Of a DNA stretch of 46,410 nt, positions 1-8,700 are shown one piece after another. Made by a program: the position numbers and the translations under genes. The notes beneath the pieces are model-generated. The model searched no databases, was not told where the DNA came from, and saw only the letters and a list, made by a program, of their open reading frames with translations. Source of the DNA: Gemmatimonadota bacterium (GTDB taxonomy: Bacteria; Latescibacterota; UBA2968; UBA8231). The DNA lies in NCBI GenBank assembly GCA_028875335.1, contig JAPPEF010000126.1, positions 1 to 46,410 on the forward strand. The letters run 5' to 3'. How positions within the stretch are numbered: the stretch's first letter is position 1; each line of letters starts with the position of its first letter.

Positions 1-315
1 AACGTCTCCTTGCAAATAGGCACTGCCGGGAGCAAACCACAACTCCGCAATGCCGCCCCAGTCTCGAATGGCCGTCAATGTCGTCACTAGCTTATCGTCC
101 CAGACGAAGCCGGCCTGGGTAGCGGGAAAATAGCTGACGGCGACCAGCAGAGCGAGAACCAAGAGGGCCAGAGCGTCCCGGCGCGAGACCCCGGTCGCCG
201 TGCAAGGCGCGGGTGTCTGTCGCGTCTTGCTGGGTTCACTCGCCTGCGGCGAGGAACTCGCATGAGAGCTGATCCGCCGCGGCGCGTGGTTTCCCCTATT
301 CTTCCGTTTCGCCAT
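1..315 (-). CDS. N-terminus of a probable GT-C/TPR membrane protein (partial)
   Basis: The gene runs off the left edge, so only its first 105 codons are visible. Residues 1-40 are basic and Ser/Pro-rich. They are followed by a hydrophobic segment (ALALLVLALLVAVSYF) and then the motif AGFVWDDK. A membrane helix followed by F-V-W-D-D is typical of the first helix and loop of large bacterial TPR proteins related to TMTC/PMT-type glycosyltransferases, where the acidic pair lies in the first extracytoplasmic loop. The start is the first ATG after an in-frame TGA. The family call rests on this one motif; the TPR part would lie outside the window. Confidence 0.55.
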   Translation of the reverse strand, partial: MAKRKNRGNHAPRRISSHASSSPQASEPSKTRQTPAPCTATGVSRRDALALLVLALLVAVSYFPATQAGFVWDDKLVTTLTAIRDWGGIAELWFAPGSAYLQGDV

Positions 316-516
316 TGACTTCGCTCATCTAACCTGCATCCGCTACCATCCGATCTGCCGTAGAACGTGGCATGATTTGGAGCCGGACGAAAACGGATTT
401 GTCAAATTGTCCATCGCTGAGTTCGGCTTATAGGCCACTAGCATAATTATTAAGCAAAACAAAAAGGTCGCCGCCAAGAGACCTTTTGCAGCCAAAGCGC
501 GCGGACAAATTTGCTC

Positions 517-545
517 TTGACAGGCCCTAACGCGCAAAGTAGGTT
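517..545 (+). promoter_or_regulatory. Sigma-70-like promoter for the M28 peptidase gene
   Basis: TTGACA at 517-522 is followed after exactly 17 bases by TAGGTT at 540-545, about 35 bp before the peptidase start codon. The -35 is perfect and the -10 matches at only three positions. The rest of the 265-bp gap (316-580) between the two divergent genes shows nothing else recognisable. Confidence 0.4.
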
Positions 546-580
546 CCCTAACGTTTTGTTTCTCAACGAGTAAGCTAGCT

Positions 581-2644
581 ATGAACTCAGTTAAAGGGGC
601 GTTGTGCGCCTCTCTTTTTTTTCTCAGCTCCGCCTTGGCCAATCAGCCCTTGGTCGGCGTGTCTTGGAATGCGCCAAGCGAGCTAACCGCGATCGCCGCG
701 CTGAGCGAGCAGGTGCGCTACGTGGCGCGGAGCGTGGCTTTTGTCGAGGCCAGCGAAAGCGCGGTCGAGGAGTTCACAAAGCGGGGATTTGCCATCCTCT
801 GCCTCGACAGGCCGCGAGCGGGCGACCGCTATTTTGTCACCGATCACCTCCATTTTCCTCTGCCCCAAGGCATTGAGCTAGTCTTTGATGGAGGGGGCGA
901 ATGGGCGCTCCTGCGGGTGGGGCCGACCGCGCGTTTGCACGAGGCTCCCCATTTCCTCTGGCCGCTGCCCAACAACTACAGCCTAAAAGGGTGGCTAGGC
1001 GTGCCGTGGCGCGCGCCCAAGGCCCTGCAAACGGCCTCGCCGGCTGTGGCGGCCCTCATCGAGGAAGTCGCAGCCGCGCGCTTGCAAACCCACGTCGAAG
1101 CCCTTGCGCTGAAAGACCCGGCGTTGGGCAGCGTCCCCGGCAACATCCGCAGCCGCTTTGCCGTGCATCCAGAGATACTCGAATCAACCGAATACATCCG
1201 CTCGCAATTGGCCGCAGCCCTCGGCGACAGAGCAGTCAAACTGCATTCCTTCCCCATTGACTCTCAGCGCGTCATCTCCCACACTTCGCGTCGGGGCAAC
1301 CAAGGAAAAGCACCAAGCGATACCACCGCGTACAACGTCATCGGCACGCTGGCGGGCACCGACCCAGAGGCTGGGTACTACATCGTCTGCGCCCACTACG
1401 ACGCCACGGGCGTGCGCTCAGCCGGGGGGTGGGACTGGCAACGCGACCCAGCACCCGGTGCCGACGACAATGCCAGCGGCGTGGCCTTGGTCTTGGAGAG
1501 CGCTCGGCTGCTGGCCGGACAGCAATTCCCTTGGTCCATCCGCTTTATCGCTTGGTCGGGAGAGGAATTGGGGCTGTTGGGAAGCCAAGCGTACGCGGAT
1601 TTGGCGGCCGAGCGCGCCGACAACATTCTCGGCGTCTTCAACTTCGACATGATCGGCTTTAACGACTTGCAGCAACGGCTGGAGGTGGTGACGAATCCCG
1701 GTTCGCAGTGGCTAGCCACCGAGATGGGGGCCGTCGCCGAGCGCTACGGAATCGGTCTGGCTATCGACGTGTTCGAAGACGCAGGCTCGCGCATCAGCGA
1801 CCACGCGCCGTTTTGGATGTGGGGCTACGACGCGATAGTTGGCATTGAAAACCACATGCCCTCGGACACGACGACCTACGGGGTGCGCGAGGGGGTCTAT
1901 CGGATCAACTCGCAGTACCATACGGTCGTCGATTTGCCCGATAGCATCAATTGGGAGCTAGTGCGCCGCACCACCCAGCTAGCCGTGGCCACATTGGCCC
2001 AGTACGGGTTGGGGGAGGGCATGCCAAACTTGGCGGTCTTCACTGGCGACCTGCTCGGCGACCGCGCGGACGATCTCCGCGTCCGCGTCAGCAACATTGG
2101 GCTGGGCGCGGTCGCCAGCAGCTTCTCGGTGCAGGTCTCGCAATGCGCGCTGGACTCCAGCCGGTGCGAGGTCATCCACCGGGAACAGGCCCCAGAGGGA
2201 TTGACTCCGGGTGCGAGCACGGAATTGCACATTCCCTGGCAGCGATTCGGCGAGATGGTCTTTTTGATCGAGGTCGATGCAGAAGGGCAAATCGGCGAGG
2301 TCAGCGAGGCCGACAACCGCGTCTTCCAGCGCCTGCGCCTAGTGCCGCAGTCAAAAATCGCGGTCTTTCCCAACCCCTTCCGGGCCGGCAACGGCAACAA
2401 GCTCCGCTTCAGCGGCGTGCCCCTCAAAGCCGCAGTGCGGGTCTTTGGGCCATCGGGCGATTTAGTGTGGGAAGCAATTGAAGACGACGATGTGCAGCGG
2501 CGCTTGGGGGCTTTGGCCAACGAGGTGCTGTGGTACGGGGTCAATCACACCAATACATTGGTCGGCAACGGCGTCTATATCTATACAATCCACTCCCCCG
2601 AAGGCACCCTGCTAATGAAGGACAAAATCGCAGTTGTGCGTTAA
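581..2644 (+). CDS. Secreted M28 family zinc aminopeptidase with CARDB and FlgD-like C-terminal domains
   Basis: Residues 1-20 form a signal peptide ending in ALA. The M28 domain (about 250-465) has the zinc and catalytic residues in order: His in AHYD (~271), Asp in GADDNASG (~293), the Glu pair in WSGEELG (~325), Asp in NFDMIG (~354) and His in QYHT (~446). A CARDB-like Ig domain follows (about 480-580). The last ~95 residues look like the FlgD Ig-like domain, with VFPNPF, a central GVNH turn and a GVYIYTI strand. Members of the family cleave N-terminal amino acids from peptides. The C-terminal domain suggests export to the cell surface or medium, perhaps by a type IX-like route, but no sorting machinery is in this window. 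Confidence 0.9.
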   Translation: MNSVKGALCASLFFLSSALANQPLVGVSWNAPSELTAIAALSEQVRYVARSVAFVEASESAVEEFTKRGFAILCLDRPRAGDRYFVTDHLHFPLPQGIELVFDGGGEWALLRVGPTARLHEAPHFLWPLPNNYSLKGWLGVPWRAPKALQTASPAVAALIEEVAAARLQTHVEALALKDPALGSVPGNIRSRFAVHPEILESTEYIRSQLAAALGDRAVKLHSFPIDSQRVISHTSRRGNQGKAPSDTTAYNVIGTLAGTDPEAGYYIVCAHYDATGVRSAGGWDWQRDPAPGADDNASGVALVLESARLLAGQQFPWSIRFIAWSGEELGLLGSQAYADLAAERADNILGVFNFDMIGFNDLQQRLEVVTNPGSQWLATEMGAVAERYGIGLAIDVFEDAGSRISDHAPFWMWGYDAIVGIENHMPSDTTTYGVREGVYRINSQYHTVVDLPDSINWELVRRTTQLAVATLAQYGLGEGMPNLAVFTGDLLGDRADDLRVRVSNIGLGAVASSFSVQVSQCALDSSRCEVIHREQAPEGLTPGASTELHIPWQRFGEMVFLIEVDAEGQIGEVSEADNRVFQRLRLVPQSKIAVFPNPFRAGNGNKLRFSGVPLKAAVRVFGPSGDLVWEAIEDDDVQRRLGALANEVLWYGVNHTNTLVGNGVYIYTIHSPEGTLLMKDKIAVVR

Positions 2645-2677
2645 ACACACACTTTTGGTGTTGAAGAAGAGGAACTT

Positions 2678-3316
2678 GTGATCCGCGCAATTTTGTGGGA
2701 CAACGATGGCGTGCTGGTAGATACTGAGGGGCTGTACTTTCAGGCGGGGCAGGAGGTCATGGCAACACAGGGTGTTGAGCTGACGCAGGAGGATTTTGTT
2801 GAGCAGTCGTTGCAAAAGGGGCAAAGCGTATTTGACCTATTGCCCAATCAAGATGCTGGATTAATTGATCAACTGCGCTTGCAGCGCAATGCGCGCTACA
2901 GCGCATTGTTGCGGGAGCGCGTGCGGGTTTTGGATGGAGTGGTGGAGACGCTCAGGACATTATACGGGCGCGTACTCATGGGGGTGGTGACGGGATCGCG
3001 AAAAGATCACTTTGACATTATTCACACCCAGACGAATTTGCTCCAGTTCTTCGAGTTTGTCGTCGCGCGGGAAGACTACAAATAAGCAAAGCCCCATCCC
3101 GATGCGTATTTGACAGCCATGCGACTGCACGGGTTAGAACCTGAGACATGTGTTGTCGTGGAAGATTCTGAACGGGGATGCGCTGCCGCCGCAAAGGCTG
3201 GGTTGCGCGTGCTGGTCGTGCCGAATGAGTTGTCGCAACACGGCGATTTTTCGCCTGCGTACAAAGTGCTAGGCTCGGTACGCGAGGTGGTGGACGAAGT
3301 GGAAAGGTTGCATTGA
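2678..3316 (+). pseudogene. HAD-superfamily hydrolase (beta-phosphoglucomutase-like) with an in-frame stop
   Basis: The GTG start at 2678 follows an AGAGGA ribosome site. The N-terminus has the HAD nucleophile motif DNDGVLVDTE and the protein follows the phosphatase/phosphomutase subfamily as far as REDYK. A TAA at 3083-3085 then interrupts it. The same frame continues without any shift through AKPHPDAYL (the HAD motif III Lys region) and VVVEDSERG (motif IV acidic residues) to a TGA at 3314-3316. Read through, the protein would be 212 residues, normal for the family. A single base change could have made the TAA from a sense codon. It is either a recent nonsense mutation, a sequencing or assembly error, or readthrough. 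There is 33 bp between it and the peptidase gene. Confidence 0.8.
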
Positions 3317-3350
3317 CAGTTTTTAGGTCCAGCCATGGGATCTTTCCAAC

Positions 3351-4046
3351 TCAGCTTCCCAGCGGACAACCCCCACACCTCCTCTCCGTCCCACAAAATT
3401 CCAATTCACAAGTCATCAACGCATCCACGTGCCGCTTCCAGTCGGCGGGATAGCGCAGCATCCCCTCCAAGCGGAAGCCGCTGACCAAAGAGCGCAGCAG
3501 GGCAAAGCGCGTCTCGCGGTCGGCGACTTTGGCGCGCACTCGCTGGCGCGCCTCGGCCAAGCCGTTGAGGTACTCAGCAAATTCCCCGGCGAAAATTTCT
3601 TCGAAATCTTGTCGCAAGCGGCTGGATAGTGCCGGGCTGGCGTTGGAGGTGGAGATGCTCAGTCGCAAGTGGCCCGGATGCACCAAGGCCACCATGCCAA
3701 TATTGGAATAGGATGGGTTGTCGTAGGAATTGATCAGGGCCTTGCGCTCCAGGGCGAGTTCGTACACCCGCGCCGTCAGCGCACTGTCGCGCACGGTGTT
3801 CAGCACTAAGAACACGTCATCAAGATCGGACTCCGCAAAGCAACGCGGGTAGTGGGCAAGGCGGCCGGCCACGGCCCATTCGGCGAGCGCAGGCGTCGCG
3901 CTCGGGCTTACCACAGTCAAGCGCGCACCCGCGGCTAGCAAGCGACCGGCCTTGTCCTCGGCCTCGCGTCCTCCGCCGATGACCAAGCAGGGCTGCTCCA
4001 TCACGTCGAGCCCCACCTGGAAATAGGGATTGAGCAACTCGCTCAC
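3351..4046 (-). CDS. Precorrin-2 dehydrogenase (CysG N-terminal/Met8-like), sirohaem synthesis
   Basis: The protein should oxidise precorrin-2 to sirohydrochlorin with NAD, and perhaps insert iron, on the sirohaem branch of tetrapyrrole synthesis. It has the NAD-binding motif GGGREAEDKA near residue 25 and the family block SYDNPSYSNIG...HLRLSISTSNASPAL at about 105-140. At 231 residues it fits a stand-alone enzyme without the CysG methyltransferase half. The C-terminus ends in an unusual cysteine cluster, C-x(5)-C-x(6)-C-x(2)-C (ELEFC...RRCGGCPLGS), which could bind metal. Its start overlaps the stop of the rhodanese gene by four bases (ATGA), so the two are probably translated together. Confidence 0.85.
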   Translation of the reverse strand: MSELLNPYFQVGLDVMEQPCLVIGGGREAEDKAGRLLAAGARLTVVSPSATPALAEWAVAGRLAHYPRCFAESDLDDVFLVLNTVRDSALTARVYELALERKALINSYDNPSYSNIGMVALVHPGHLRLSISTSNASPALSSRLRQDFEEIFAGEFAEYLNGLAEARQRVRAKVADRETRFALLRSLVSGFRLEGMLRYPADWKRHVDALMTCELEFCGTERRCGGCPLGS

Positions 4047-4465
4047 GCGCCCGAATCGCCGCTTAGGGCCGCGTAGCCTTTGTCGTCGCTAGCGTCAGAC
4101 TCGATCGGAAAGCCAAGATCCAGCCAGCCGCGCTCGGTGCGCGACCCACCAAAGCCAGCGGTGACGTTGGCCACATCCGTAAAGCCAGCAGCAACGAGCG
4201 CCTCACAAGCGCGCATGGAGCGCGCGCCCGACTGGCAGCCGACGAGCAGCTTGGCGTCCGCGGCAAAATGGGCTTGGACGACCTGGACGAAATCGAGGTT
4301 GGGAACCATGCCCGCGGCGTGGCGTTGCATGATGGGGATGTTGAACGCGCCGGCCGGATGGCCGCTCTCGTATTCGGGGATGGAGCGGACGTCGATATAG
4401 ACCGCGTCCGCGTCGCCTTCAAGCAGTTCCTTCGCCTCAGTGGGACTGACGTTTTGATAGCTCAC
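4043..4465 (-). CDS. Single-domain rhodanese-like protein
   Basis: A 140-residue single rhodanese domain. It has the DVRSIPEYESGH motif near residue 25 and the active-site loop VGCQSGARS near residue 95, with the cysteine that would carry persulfide sulfur. Family members move sulfane sulfur or detoxify thiosulfate and cyanide. The gene is first in a two-gene unit with precorrin-2 dehydrogenase. Sirohaem is the cofactor of sulfite reductase, so a link to sulfur assimilation is plausible, but no sulfite reductase gene is in this window. Confidence 0.88.
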   Translation of the reverse strand: MSYQNVSPTEAKELLEGDADAVYIDVRSIPEYESGHPAGAFNIPIMQRHAAGMVPNLDFVQVVQAHFAADAKLLVGCQSGARSMRACEALVAAGFTDVANVTAGFGGSRTERGWLDLGFPIESDASDDKGYAALSGDSGA

Positions 4466-4577
4466 GATACCTCATCTCTATTTGACAATGTCCGCTTTGC
4501 AGAGTTGGATTATATACAATAAGGTAACGCACTACTTTCGCCACCTACAAGCCCATAGACTCCGGAGAAAGACGATT

Positions 4578-5714
4578 TTGAACGCATGGCGCAGGGCTAG
4601 CGTACTGGTATTGGCGGCAGTTTTGGGGGCTTGCAGTGTGCAAGTGGGCGGGCAAGACGAGGGCGACGACGCAGACCCAGCGGCCCAAGCCGACAGCACA
4701 GCCGCCGATAGCCTCTCCAAGCCCATAGAAGCAATACCCGTCGAAGTCGCCCTCGCCCACACGGGCGAAATTTCCGCCCATCTGGTGTTCAACTCGACCA
4801 TCGAAACCGAGGCGGCCGTCGAGATTTACCCCCAAATCAGCGGCCTCGTCAAACAGCTCAGCGTCGAGGAAGGCGACCGCGTCGAAGCGGGCGACACCCT
4901 CCTCAGCATCGAAGACAAGCAGTTACGCATCGCCGTTGAGGAAGCCCAAGCCAACTACCAGTATCAGCAGACTGGCTTCAAGCGCACCGAGGCCATGTTT
5001 GAGCGCAGCCTCATTAGCGACCAAGAGTTTGAGACCAACAAATACAACTTTGAACAAGCTCGCCTCCGGCTAGAGCGCGCCCGCCTAGAGCTGGAATACG
5101 CAGAAGTCCTCGCGCCGTTTTCCGGCGTGATCACCGAGCGCCACGTGCAGGTCGGCGCTCGGGTAGGGCCGAGTAGCAAGCTCTACGACCTCATCAAGCT
5201 CGACGACCTAATCGCCCGCGTCTTTGCGCCCGGCCAGTACCTCACCACCATCGGCAACGGCCAGCAGGCCCTTATCACCTCGGACTTTTTGCCCGACAAG
5301 AAATTCCACGGCTGGGTCAAGCGCATCAGCCCCGTAGTTGATCCGAGGAGCGGCACCTTCAAGGTCACGGTGGGCTTGCGCGATCGCTGGGAGTACTTGC
5401 GGCCTGGCCTCTTCGTCAACGTGCGCATCGTCACCGACACGCACACCGACGCCGTGTTGATACCTAAGCAAGCGATCGTGTACGATGGCGGCGACCGATT
5501 CGTGTTCGCCGTCGTGGACACCACGGCCGCGCGGATCAAGTTGCAGCCCGGGTTCGAGGACACCGATTTTATCGAGTCGCTCGCCGGCATCGAATCCGGC
5601 ACCCCGATCATCGTCGTCGGGCAAAACGGCCTCAAGGACAGCACGCGGGTGCGCGTAGTCAACTCAGCCAACGACGGTTCGGCTGAGCTCGCCGAAGACG
5701 CGGGCCAAGGCTAG
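4578..5714 (+). CDS. RND efflux periplasmic adaptor (membrane fusion) lipoprotein
   Basis: The adaptor links an inner-membrane RND pump to an outer-membrane channel. From the TTG at 4578 the protein begins with a short basic stretch, a hydrophobic helix and a lipobox ending in LGAC (Cys19), so it would be a lipoprotein like AcrA. An in-frame TTG at 4482 would add 32 residues before this signal and is less likely. The first lipoyl half (YPQISGLVKQLSVEEGDRV), an alpha-hairpin (QANYQ...RLELEYAEV) and the second lipoyl half (APFSGVITERHVQVGARV) are all present, followed by barrel and membrane-proximal parts. A TTGACA at 4482-4487 with AT-rich sequence after it could be the promoter. The pump genes follow at 8- and 9-bp gaps. 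Confidence 0.88.
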   Translation: MNAWRRASVLVLAAVLGACSVQVGGQDEGDDADPAAQADSTAADSLSKPIEAIPVEVALAHTGEISAHLVFNSTIETEAAVEIYPQISGLVKQLSVEEGDRVEAGDTLLSIEDKQLRIAVEEAQANYQYQQTGFKRTEAMFERSLISDQEFETNKYNFEQARLRLERARLELEYAEVLAPFSGVITERHVQVGARVGPSSKLYDLIKLDDLIARVFAPGQYLTTIGNGQQALITSDFLPDKKFHGWVKRISPVVDPRSGTFKVTVGLRDRWEYLRPGLFVNVRIVTDTHTDAVLIPKQAIVYDGGDRFVFAVVDTTAARIKLQPGFEDTDFIESLAGIESGTPIIVVGQNGLKDSTRVRVVNSANDGSAELAEDAGQG

Positions 5715-5722
5715 GCTTCGAC

Positions 5723-8700
5723 ATGAGCTCAGCCGAACGGCCCGTGCAGCAGCCTGCTAGCACATCTCGCTTCGCTATTGCAACCCGGCGGCCAGTCGCC
5801 ATCCTCATGGTGGTGCTGGCCGTCTGCGTTTTCGGCTGGGTTTCTTATCAGCGGCTCGCGCTGAACCTAATGCCCGATATTTCCTACCCGACCCTGACGG
5901 TGCGCACCGAATATCCGGGCACAGCACCGGAGGAAGTCGAGACCCTGCTCTCCCGCCCTTTGGAGCAGGAACTGGGCATTGTGCCTCACCTCGTCAACAT
6001 CAGCTCCATCTCCAAGGCCGGACAGTCGGACATCATCCTCGAATTTGAATGGGACACCGACATGAACGCGATGTCCCAAGAGATCCGCGAGAAGGCCGAC
6101 CGCGTCTGGCTGCCGCAAGACGCCGAGAAACCCCTCTTGCTGCGCTACGATCCTTCCCTAGACCCGATCATGCGTATCGGTCTGCACGGCCCGCAGGACC
6201 TCTACGCGCTGCGCTACCTCGCCGAGCACGAAATCAAGCGCGAGCTGGAGGCGCTGGTCGGGGTAGCGGCGGTCAAGATCAAGGGCGGCTTGGAAGAGGA
6301 GATCCACGTTGCACTCAACGAGCGCCAAATCTCGGTGATGGGCTTGGACATCAACCAGATCAACAACCGCCTAGCTCAGAACAACGTCAATCTGCCCGGC
6401 GGCAACTTGCGCGAAGGCCAAGTCGAGTACCTGATCCGCACGCTCAACGAATTCGCCACCGTCGATGAGATCGCCGAGCTGATCGTGGCGCGGCAGGGCA
6501 ACGCCGATGTGTACCTGCGCGACATTGCCGAGGTAGGCCGCTCGCACAAGGACCGCGAGATCATCACCCGGGTCAACGGCCGCGAGAGCGTCGAGATCGA
6601 GATCTACAAGGAAGCCGACGCCAATATCGTCGCCGTCGCCGACAGGGTCCGCAACGCGCTCTTCGGCTTGCCAGAGCAGCGCGCGTACGTCGAGCAGAAG
6701 ACCCGCGAAGCCCAAGAAATGGCCAAGCGCAGCGAGGAGCAAAAAAGGAAAGAGCAAGAGGAGGCGCAAAAAAAGCAAGAGGCTGCAAAAGCCGATTCGA
6801 CAAAGAACGAGGAAGAGCAACAAAAGGAGCTACAAGCGAAGAAGCAGGAGGAGGCCCGCAAGGCGATGGAGCATTTGCGGATGACCGACTTCATCGGCCA
6901 CCGCCTGCCCCCAGGAGCCAAGCTGGAGCTTTTGTCCGACCAGTCGGGTTTTATCGAGAATTCGATCACCGAGGTCCAAATCAATGCGCTCATCGGCGGG
7001 ACAATGGCCGTGCTTGTGCTCTTGGTGTTCTTGCGCAACGTGGTCCACACGCTGATCGTCGGCCTGACGATCCCAGTGTCGATCATGGCGACCTTCGCGC
7101 CAATGTACATGTTCGACGTGTCGCTCAACATCATGTCGCTCGGCGGGTTGGCCCTCGGAATCGGGATGCTGGTCGATAACTCGATCGTGGTGCTGGAGAG
7201 CATCTTCCGCTGTCGGGAGGAGGGCGACGATCTGGTCCAAGCTACAGTCCGCGGCACCAGTGAGGTCGGTACCGCAGTGTTGGCCTCGACGCTGACGACG
7301 ATCACGGTGTTTTTTCCCATTGTCTTCGTCGAGGGCGTAGCCGGGCAGATCTTCGGCGATATGGCGCTAACGGTCGTGTTCTCGCTGTTGGCCTCGTTGG
7401 GGGTGGCGCTGTTTTTCATTCCCATGCTGGCCTCGCGCCAAATCGACCGCCAAGGCGGGTTGGCCGAGCAGATCGGTCGCAGCGACTTTCTGCGCTTACA
7501 GGCGCTGAGCCGGGCCCGCGCGATATTCAGCGAGCCGGGGAGCCGGTGGCACAAGGCGGAGCAGGTGGCCCTTTCGCTGCCTTACCTAGTCGGCAAGGTA
7601 TTGTTGCGGGTGGGGCTGGCCGCAGCAACCCTTGTGGCGGCGGTGCTCAAAGGAGCCTTTCTCCTCGTCTCCGAACTGTTGTGGTGGCTAATCAAACCCG
7701 TCGAGTACTTCTGGTTCAAGCGCGAGCAAACCTTTCAGAGTTGGTTGGGCGCTTGGGCCGCGGAAAGCCGCATCGGCGAGTGGACCTTTTTCGAGCGCGT
7801 CTGGCCGGGCATCCTCGGCTTTGAGTCGCCGCGCATCCTCGGCGAGACTGGGCAGCGCTACTGGCGTTGGGTGAACAGGTCCGAGCACTTAGCGTGGAAG
7901 ATACTCAAATCCTTGTCGCTACCGCTGGCGCTGTTCTATCTGGTGGCTATGCGCTTCGTCTTTGGCACGGTGCTCAGGCTGGTGGGCATCGTCCTGCAAG
8001 TGGTGCTGATGCTCGTCGGGCTGGTGCTGGTGCTTGTACTGTGTCTGTTGGGCATGGCGCTGATGCCGGTCTTTTTGCCGCTGCTCTTTGTGTTTGAACG
8101 CGGCTTCGGGCTGGTGCAGCAGACCTATCCGGCCCTGTTGGGCTGGGCACTCAGGCAGCGCTTGCTGATTATCGGCGGTGCCTTAGCCGCCCTATTGGTC
8201 TGCTGGTACAAGCTCCTGCCCGATTTAGGCACCGAGCTGATTCCCCAGGTCCATCAAGCTGAATTCAATCTCGACCTCAGGCTGCCAGTGGGTACGCCGC
8301 TGGAAGAGACCGCCGAGATCGTGCGCCAGATCGAGGGGATCGCCGGCGAACAGCCCCAAGTCGCGCGGATAGCGACGACCGTGGGCACCGACCGGTCGGC
8401 GAGTTCCTCGGCCGAAGAAGGCGAGCACACCGCGCAAGTAACAATCCGCATGGAGGAAGGGTCCAGCGCCGCGCAAGAGGCCGCGTTAATCCGACATCTG
8501 CGGGACGAGGTTGACGAGATTCCCGAAATCGAGGTCGAAGTCTCGCACCCGGCGCTGTTCAGCTTCAAGACGCCCATCGAGGTCGAGATTCGCGGCTACA
8601 ACCTGCGCCAGTTGCGCCAGTTGAGCTTAGAAGCCGAGTCGCGGATGGCCAGCTTGCCCGGGCTAGTCGACGTCAAATCGTCGCTGCAGGCGGGCAACCC

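Noticed and set aside
343..642. Minus-strand reading frame of 99 codons over the peptidase promoter
   Set aside because: It covers a good promoter and the peptidase start, and its product resembles no known protein.
4482..4577. Upstream TTG start for the efflux adaptor
   Set aside because: It would put 32 polar, basic residues before a clear lipoprotein signal, and the TTGACA there is better read as a -35 element.
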